From positions 1-28,632 of the forward strand of contig JWZX01001934.1 of assembly GCA_001275005.1 (NCBI GenBank): a stretch of DNA of 28,632 bases, read 5' to 3'. Source of the DNA: Chrysochromulina tobinii. Taxonomy: Eukaryota; Haptophyta; Prymnesiales; Chrysochromulinaceae. The position numbers were made by a program, and so were the translations under genes. The notes beneath the pieces were generated by a model. The model had not been told where the DNA came from, made no database searches, and saw only the letters and a list, made by a program, of their open reading frames with translations. This document shows, in pieces, positions 24,101 through 28,632 of this stretch (its first letter is position 1; each line of letters opens with the position of its first letter).

Positions 24101-25475
24101 CCCTCATTGACGCTGACGGTCGGGGCATCCCGTCCGCCGAGCGCCTTCTGCGCGCCGTGCTACTCACCACGCCGCTACTGCCGCCCAAGCTCTCCGCGGC
24201 CGTGGCGCTCCAGCGAGACAACGCGCTCGATCCCGCCGCCCAGGGGTGCACATCTCCGATGATGCTTCAGAAGCGCGAGCTGGGGCGTTTCCTACAGGTC
24301 TGAGTGCCTCTGAGTGCCTCTGAGTGCCTCTGAGTGCCTCTGAGTGCCTCTGAGTGCCTCCGACCATCCCCGTCTCACAGCGCATCAGCGAGTTCGAAGC
24401 GGAGCAACGTGAGCGTGCGGCACGAAAGAAGGCGAAGGCCCTCGAGATGGAGCTCGAGGCGGGAGATCAACTCGACACCTCGGTGGTGCTCGCGCCGGGC
24501 ACGAAGCGCTCCTCGTACCTCGCGGCCATGGAGGAGGTTGACGAATTCGAAGAGGAGCCGCTTCAAAAATGGCTCGAGGGCTCGGAGGATAGCTCGGATG
24601 AATCCTGGGGGAGCGGGGGCGGGGGCGAGGACGACGAGGAGGACGACGACGAGGAGGAGGAGGAGGAGGATGAGATTGATGACGATGAGCTCGGCGAGCT
24701 GTCGGGCAAGGACGACGACGACGACGACGACGACGACGACAGCGAGGGCGGCGAGGGCGGCGAGGGCGGTATAGCGAAAAGGGCAGCCGGAGTCAAGCGA
24801 CGGCGCACTTCGAGGCGCGAGGCTGCCAAAATCGGCAAGGCCACCATCAGCGCCGTCATTGCCGCGGGCGCGGGCACCCTCGAAGGCGGCGGCGGGAGCG
24901 GCGCCGGCGGTGCAAGCAGCGAGGCGAGCGGCGCCGGCGGCGCAGTGGGCGGCGTGCTCGGCGTCGTCGTGGACGAAAAGGAGGTGACGAAGTTTAAGGC
25001 CGAGGCGGACCGTCTAGGCTTCAGCTTAGTGCCGGGGCAGGACGAGGACGAGGACGACGACGATTTCGACTACGCGGCCGCGCGCGCCGACATATCGTCG
25101 CCCGACTCTGCCGACGACGACGACGGCGACGACGGCGATGCGGACGGCGGCGGCGCGGGGATTGGGAAGAAGCGAGCGCGGGGGAAGACGCAGGCGAAGA
25201 AGGCACGCGGCAGCGGCAGCGCGAGCAGCGGCAAGCGCAAGGCGGCAGCCGAGAACGGCGCGCCCAAAGCGGCGCGCGCGCCGAGTGCGTTCCACCTGTT
25301 CATGAAGGCGGAGGTGGCGCGGCTCAAGGCGGAGCGGCCGGGGCTGGTGCACATCGAGGCGCTGAAGCAAGCGGGGAGCAACTGGAAGAAGAGCCTCGCC
25401 CAGGACGGCGCGTCGTCGTCGGCGGTTGGCGCCCAGGACGGCGCGTCGGCGGCGGCGGGGGGCAGCGCGCCGTAG
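21108..25475 (+). CDS. Chromodomain and HMG-box nuclear protein, 1230 aa
   Basis: Exons 21108-23371, 23734-23846, 24077-24297 and 24381-25475 total 3693 nt, an exact multiple of three. Residues about 86-140 are a chromodomain: YKIERLL, FMLVKWDEWDLDLHTWEAKK with the Trp-Trp-Trp cage region, and AIEDFERTAK. Chromodomains read methylated histone lysines. Next come acidic and Ala/Ser-rich linkers, DALNTALRETT/LHTALVAE helices, then GIPSAERLLRAVLLTTPLLP, a Glu/Asp-rich region and a C-terminal HMG-box start (APSAFHLFMKAEVARLKAER, residues about 1163-1203) of the YABBY-like type. The box is interrupted by an Ala/Ser insert and ends at TAG 25473-25475. Likely a chromatin-associated factor. Confidence 0.85.
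23372..23733 (+). other. Intron 1, TGATGGCGTC decamer array
   Basis: Donor GTGTGCCTCTG at 23372, acceptor GGCAG at 23733; the next exon starts GTGTGCCGCC, repeating the donor. About 20 TGATGGCGTC/TGATGGCGTG units fill it. A worn copy of the following exon start (GCGTGCCTCGCTGTGGAA) lies at about 23604. The splice gives IVG-CAAGLAVELPLW. Confidence 0.85.
23847..24076 (+). other. Intron 2, TGATGACACC decamer array with internal exon copy
   Basis: Donor GGGAAG/GTGAGCGATG at 23847, acceptor TCCTCAG at 24076; the next exon starts GTGAGCGGGCACTCGTG. Inside, at about 23934-23967, is a copy spanning the whole exon junction (GGTCTTGCGGGAAGATGAGC and on to GTGCTCGTAC). So the exon-exon junction was duplicated as a block. 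Confidence 0.85.
24298..24380 (+). other. Intron 3, TGAGTGCCTC x6 array
   Basis: 83 bp: donor CTACAG/GTCTGAG, six TGAGTGCCTC units, acceptor CCCGTCTCACAG. Phase 0 join GRFLQ-RISEFEAEQR. Confidence 0.88.
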
Positions 25476-25712
25476 CGAGCGAAGGCAGACACGGACGAGG
25501 GCGGCGGCGTGGCGCAGGCTGAGGACGACGTGCCCGTGCTGGCCACAGGCACAGTGGAAGGAGCAGGGGCGCCGTCCTGGGCACCTCGAAGGAGGAGTCG
25601 GCGGACGGCGGCAGTGAAGAAGGTGAGGCGTCGGCGGTGGGAGAGCAGCCACACAAATCGATGGACGCATCCAGAGGCAATGGGCCGCTGCAGGAGCGTG
25701 AGGACAGGATGA
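25476..25712 (+). other. In-frame continuation past the chromodomain gene stop
   Basis: The same frame stays open for 79 codons after TAG. Its first residues, RAKADTDEGG, match the third helix of an HMG-box, where AP-Y-xxAKAD is common. The TAG sits where Tyr is expected. A nonsense change or a recoding/editing event may have truncated the box. Confidence 0.5.
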
Positions 25713-26106
25713 GAGGCGAGGGCGTTGCGCGTGTTGATGGTGAGGTGGCGATCTCGAGGTGGCATGACCGAGTGACCCTCAGCAGAGGGCATACAACTTG
25801 CAGTGCGAGAGACCAGAGATTCATGACGTCTGACGATCGATTGAATTCTATGTTCTGAGCTCTCCTAGTTTCGTTCGATATCATTTCATACGATATGAAG
25901 TCTGTTCTCAGACGAGATAACAGATATCATGAACCGTCTGCGTCAAAACGCAATCTACAATCTCCTTACTCAGCGCGCGAGAGTGCGCGGAATTTGCTAC
26001 GTGTCAGAGGAAAACTAACTGTTCACGATTTGGTTAACGTGTACGTGAACCGTATTTCCGGGTGCCGAAGCAAGAGCGCTGCGTCGGGCGCTTTCTCTTC
26101 ACTTCG
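25713..26106. other. Intergenic, AT-rich
   Basis: No gene seen. Contains TTCATACGATATGAA (25885-25899, 6-bp palindromic arms) and other GATATC-like motifs. Probably 3' flank of the chromodomain gene and promoter of the next. Confidence 0.4.
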
Positions 26107-28632
26107 ATGATGGATGGCCAGAACGAGACCTACTTTACCGCCGAAGGTTGCACACTCGTCGGTTTCCTACTCTCGATTGGAGTCTTATTGACGACGGCTG
26201 GCCTCGCCGTGCGGTCGATGGGCTTGTTTCGAGCACTGCTATGGAGCACGATGCGAGAGGGGATGCAAGGTGCAAGTGGAAGCATGCGAGGGCTGTCGCA
26301 GCCAGGAAGTGCTCCCTGGAGCATGCGAGGGCTGGTAATTCTCCTCAGCTTCAACGGGTTGGCAAGCATTGAATGCCAAACGCCGCCGCCGCCATCACCG
26401 CCATCGCCGTCGCCGCCGCCGCGGCCGCCGCCTCCGCTGTCATCACCGCGAGGTTCACACACCGACACCGGGGATGCGACCTCCTACTTGACGGCCACGT
26501 CGCGCACCGGAATCGTCGGCGGGGGGCTTGGCTTCACGCTCAGCGCGTGGGTCTACCGCGCGGGAGCGAATCGCGTCCTCGATTTTGGCATCTGCACGAA
26601 GACGTGCTTCTACACCTCCGACGCCTGGGACTCCGAGTTCCCGACGTGCGCGTGCGGCAACGACTGCGTCGACTGCGACGGTCGCACCGCGTCGCCGCCC
26701 CCACCCCCACAATTCCCTGGCACGGTATGCACGAACAACTGCCTCGACGCCGGCGGCAGCTCGTGCAGCGACGCCGGCGGCCCCGGATCCGAGTTCGCAT
26801 CGTGCGCCTACGGCACCGACTGCGTCGACTGTGGTCACGCCCACACCGTTTCCTCGCCCAGCAGCTCAATCAGTGATTGGCCAAAGGATGTCCTTCCCGC
26901 GCCGCGTACGGTCGCAGTGTGCGCTGGCAACGCCGTGACGAAAGGCGTCGGCGCGCTGCCCTTCCACGCTGCGCTTCTCCCCGCATCGTGGGACCACCAG
27001 CTTTCGCCAGATGGGCTGGCCGCTGCCGTGGGCGATCACATGATCTTCGACGCCAAAGTACAGATGCGCGACCACAGGCCCACAGATGCCAGGCCTCACT
27101 GTTTCCCCACAGAGCGGGGGGCCTGCCGCGAGCGCTCCCAGGCGCGGCTGTGGGGAAACAGGAGGCGCCTGTTGATGATGGATTTCATTGCGCCTGCACA
27201 GATGCCATCGCCCCACGACTGTGGGTGCTCGGGCAGCGCCTGGCTCCAGATCTTGCACATGTGCTCGATGTCATGGTTGCGGTCCATTTGCAGCCTTGGC
27301 AGCTCGGCGCCTCACTCGACGACCGAGAGGGAGTTGAGGTCGATGCAGACCGCCTTGGGGCACGGCCACCCCTCGATGCTGCCTTCGCAACACAAGACGC
27401 CCGATGCAGGGGTGAGCGCTCGAAGGAAGGCCTCCTTGTGCTCCGCTTCGGCGTCCTTGACAAGGGCTGCCCAGTGGATCTCACCCAAGCCGCTTGAGCA
27501 GACCGCACGAGTACTCGTCGGGAGATGGGGACTTGGTCCTGCTTGCCTTTTGGTGGCGTTTGCTCATGTTTTGGATGGCGGCAGCATACTCAATCCCCGG
27601 CCGCTTGTGTGGTGGGGGTGCTTGCTGATAGCATCGCTCATGGCATGGCGCCGTCGTGTCGCCAAGTCTCCTTGCTCTCGGCCACATCGGCCTCGAGAGA
27701 AGCAGGGCGTGCACAGTGCCCTCACTCTCCTTGCATGGTGCACCATGCTGCCTTGCATCGGTGGCGTCATCCTCAGAGGCCCGAGTGTCACCTCCGATAC
27801 ATACATCAGGAAACTCTACGCGAACTGGAACTTAAACGCCGAACCTCAAGGATGGTGGGACGGGCCATTGACGATAAACACGGCCACACCACAGGTCATC
27901 TCGGGCGTCACTACTGACACGTCCGCCCTCCTGATCAAGTTCGACTTGCGCTCTTTCGTCGGTGCCACGCTCATGCCGAACAAAACGGCCTGGCTCAACT
28001 ACTTTGTGACCGATACGGGCAACAGCGCCTCGCTCCGCGAGCTCCTCGTTCCATGGAATGAGGTGTGCTCGCCGACCGCGAAGACGCGCGCACTCCCCTC
28101 ACAACCGCGTGCGGTACCCTGGCTGAGACCCCTTCGCGCTGACGCGTCCCTCTCCGCCCCTCCCTGCTTTCGACAGTCCACAGTCACGTGGACCAACCTC
28201 CCATTCGCATCGTCATCGTGGAGCTCCACCAACGTCGGCGGCGTCGGATTGCCGGGTGCCTTCCCAGGTGTCGTCACTGGCTGGCAGAGGTTTGACGTGA
28301 CCTCATCGGTTGCCGCGTGGCTCGCGGGTAGCCGTGCAAACAATGGCTGGATCGCGTTGCCCACTGGCGGCACCAACGGAGTCCGGGTTGAGCTGTCTAC
28401 CTCCAGGGTAGGAACGACCGCCGTGCTCTCCCCGTTCCTCGACTTTACAACGCTGTTCGCCTCGGCCAATAGCGTAATCCTAAGCGACCCAACCATCAGC
28501 CAGGATGCCGCCCCTGCACTCATTGAGCGGGCTGCTCACAAGCACGTCCCACAAGAGCACCGGAGACTTTTCTTCCATACGCATCACCCGCATCACCCGC
28601 ATCACCCCCATCATCCCCATACCCCTCACACG
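26107..28632 (+). CDS. Membrane / cell-surface protein: Pro-rich linker, Cys-rich motifs, DNRLRE-like domain (3' partial)
   Basis: From ATG 26107 the frame stays open for 842 codons to the window edge. Order: hydrophobic LVGFLLSIGVLLTTAGLAV, a second hydrophobic stretch (RGLVILLSFNGLASIEC), Pro-rich linker (PPPPSPPSPSPPPRPPPP), a LamG-like piece (LGFTLSAWVYRAGANRVLDF), and two Cys motifs ending GNDCVDCDGR and GTDCVDCGHA. From 27770 comes a DNRLRE/CBM96-like fold: SDTYIRKLY, LLIKFDLRSF, WNE/STVTWTNLP across the intron 28063-28176, and GWQRFDVTSSVAAWLAG. The tail is His/Pro repeats. 26870-27770 matches none of this and may be an intron, or two genes may be involved. Probably extracellular glycan binding or adhesion. 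Confidence 0.65.
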   Translation, partial: MMDGQNETYFTAEGCTLVGFLLSIGVLLTTAGLAVRSMGLFRALLWSTMREGMQGASGSMRGLSQPGSAPWSMRGLVILLSFNGLASIECQTPPPPSPPSPSPPPRPPPPLSSPRGSHTDTGDATSYLTATSRTGIVGGGLGFTLSAWVYRAGANRVLDFGICTKTCFYTSDAWDSEFPTCACGNDCVDCDGRTASPPPPPQFPGTVCTNNCLDAGGSSCSDAGGPGSEFASCAYGTDCVDCGHAHTVSSPSSSISDWPKDVLPAPRTVAVCAGNAVTKGVGALPFHAALLPASWDHQLSPDGLAAAVGDHMIFDAKVQMRDHRPTDARPHCFPTERGACRERSQARLWGNRRRLLMMDFIAPAQMPSPHDCGCSGSAWLQILHMCSMSWLRSICSLGSSAPHSTTERELRSMQTALGHGHPSMLPSQHKTPDAGVSARRKASLCSASASLTRAAQWISPKPLEQTARVLVGRWGLGPACLLVAFAHVLDGGSILNPRPLVWWGCLLIASLMAWRRRVAKSPCSRPHRPREKQGVHSALTLLAWCTMLPCIGGVILRGPSVTSDTYIRKLYANWNLNAEPQGWWDGPLTINTATPQVISGVTTDTSALLIKFDLRSFVGATLMPNKTAWLNYFVTDTGNSASLRELLVPWNEVCSPTAKTRALPSQPRAVPWLRPLRADASLSAPPCFRQSTVTWTNLPFASSSWSSTNVGGVGLPGAFPGVVTGWQRFDVTSSVAAWLAGSRANNGWIALPTGGTNGVRVELSTSRVGTTAVLSPFLDFTTLFASANSVILSDPTISQDAAPALIERAAHKHVPQEHRRLFFHTHHPHHPHHPHHPHTPHT
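26866..27714 (-). pseudogene. Decayed gene antisense to the surface-protein frame
   Basis: Minus-strand segments read as one protein with breaks: IEYAAAIQNMSKRHQKASR (27620), a one-base switch in GGG near 27480, EIHWAALVKDAEAEHKEAFL, CPKAVCIDLNSLSVVE, an in-frame TGA near 27316 (a likely former CGA), RLQMDRNHDIEHMCKIWSQA, then GPVVAHLYFGVEDHVIAHGS in another frame after the hairpin at 27099-27161. The Cys pairs followed by QMDRNHD are loosely reminiscent of an HNH-type metal site, as in some mobile-element nucleases. I do not recognise the family. Confidence 0.5.
27099..27161. repeat. 14-bp perfect inverted repeat
   Basis: CTGTTTCCCCACAG (27099-27112) and CTGTGGGGAAACAG (27148-27161) are exact reverse complements with a 35-nt spacer. 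It sits where the antisense relic changes frame, as a small foldback insertion would. Both strands present a splice-acceptor-like TTTCCCCACAG. Confidence 0.7.
28063..28176 (+). other. Intron inside the DNRLRE-like domain
   Basis: Donor AATGAG/GTGTGC, acceptor TTTCGACAG/TCCACAG, 114 bp (divisible by three and stop-free, so invisible by frame alone). Removal joins VPWNE to STVTWTNLP, the expected W-x-E ... VTW motif of this domain. It lacks the decamer repeats, so it may be an older intron. Confidence 0.65.

Noticed and set aside
1-28632. tRNA or rRNA genes
   Set aside because: No cloverleaf or conserved rRNA core was recognised by eye; a covariance-model scan would be needed to exclude them fully.

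Overview
The window reads as nuclear DNA of a GC-rich, intron-bearing microalga, most likely a haptophyte. This is inferred from content and not tested by any search. The supporting signs are a haptophyte-style AP2 module (LTAEEA ... GLELVP ... Gly-Phe ... FATPQEAA), Cys-rich motifs ending in GTDCVDCG, Pro-rich single-pass membrane proteins, a BspA-type leucine-rich repeat protein, a plant-like GT14/DUF266 glycosyltransferase, and introns made largely of short tandem repeats. I saw no bacterial operons, rRNA, tRNA or CRISPR.

Layout. 1-1511 (+) is the 3' part of an MFS_2/MelB-like transporter, cut by repeat-filled introns. 1560-2381 (+) is an unrecognised, possibly secreted protein. 2382-2758 is intergenic with a strong inverted repeat. 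2759-3003 (-) is an internally deleted copy of the end of the large gene further on. 3022-4188 (-) is a protein with ten BspA-type repeats. 4472-13775 (-) is one large multi-exon gene for a low-complexity, coiled-coil and C2-domain protein full of in-frame minisatellites. 13957-15013 (-) is a Pro-rich single-pass membrane protein. 15286-16475 (-) is a GT14-like glycosyltransferase. 16.6-20.5 kb is a decayed zone on both strands with many apparent frameshifts, including an AP2-domain relic. 21108-25475 (+) is a chromodomain plus HMG-box protein whose four exons total an exact multiple of three. 26107 to the window end (+) is a cell-surface type protein (membrane segments, Pro-rich linker, LamG-like and Cys-rich motifs, DNRLRE/CBM96-like domain), with a decayed gene lying antisense inside it.

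The main discovery candidate is the intron system. Most introns are built from a degenerate 10-bp unit (TGAKNRCNYC, e.g. TGATGACCTC or TGATTGCCTC) and usually end in a fixed acceptor tail, GCCTCCCTCATCAG. The unit is on the sense strand of its gene, so it appears inverted in minus-strand genes. Many of these introns are bracketed by a 16-35 bp direct duplication of exon sequence. In the usual arrangement the element brings the acceptor AG, and the donor GT is the first dinucleotide of the duplicated exon. Several have since amplified in tandem. A second short repeat (GCATGCAAGYGCTC followed by RCNACGGCGCC) sits in a candidate intron and also expands exons in frame, including inside the C2 domain. 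I inferred exon joins by matching reading frame across GT..AG pairs. Joins that do not fit are stated.
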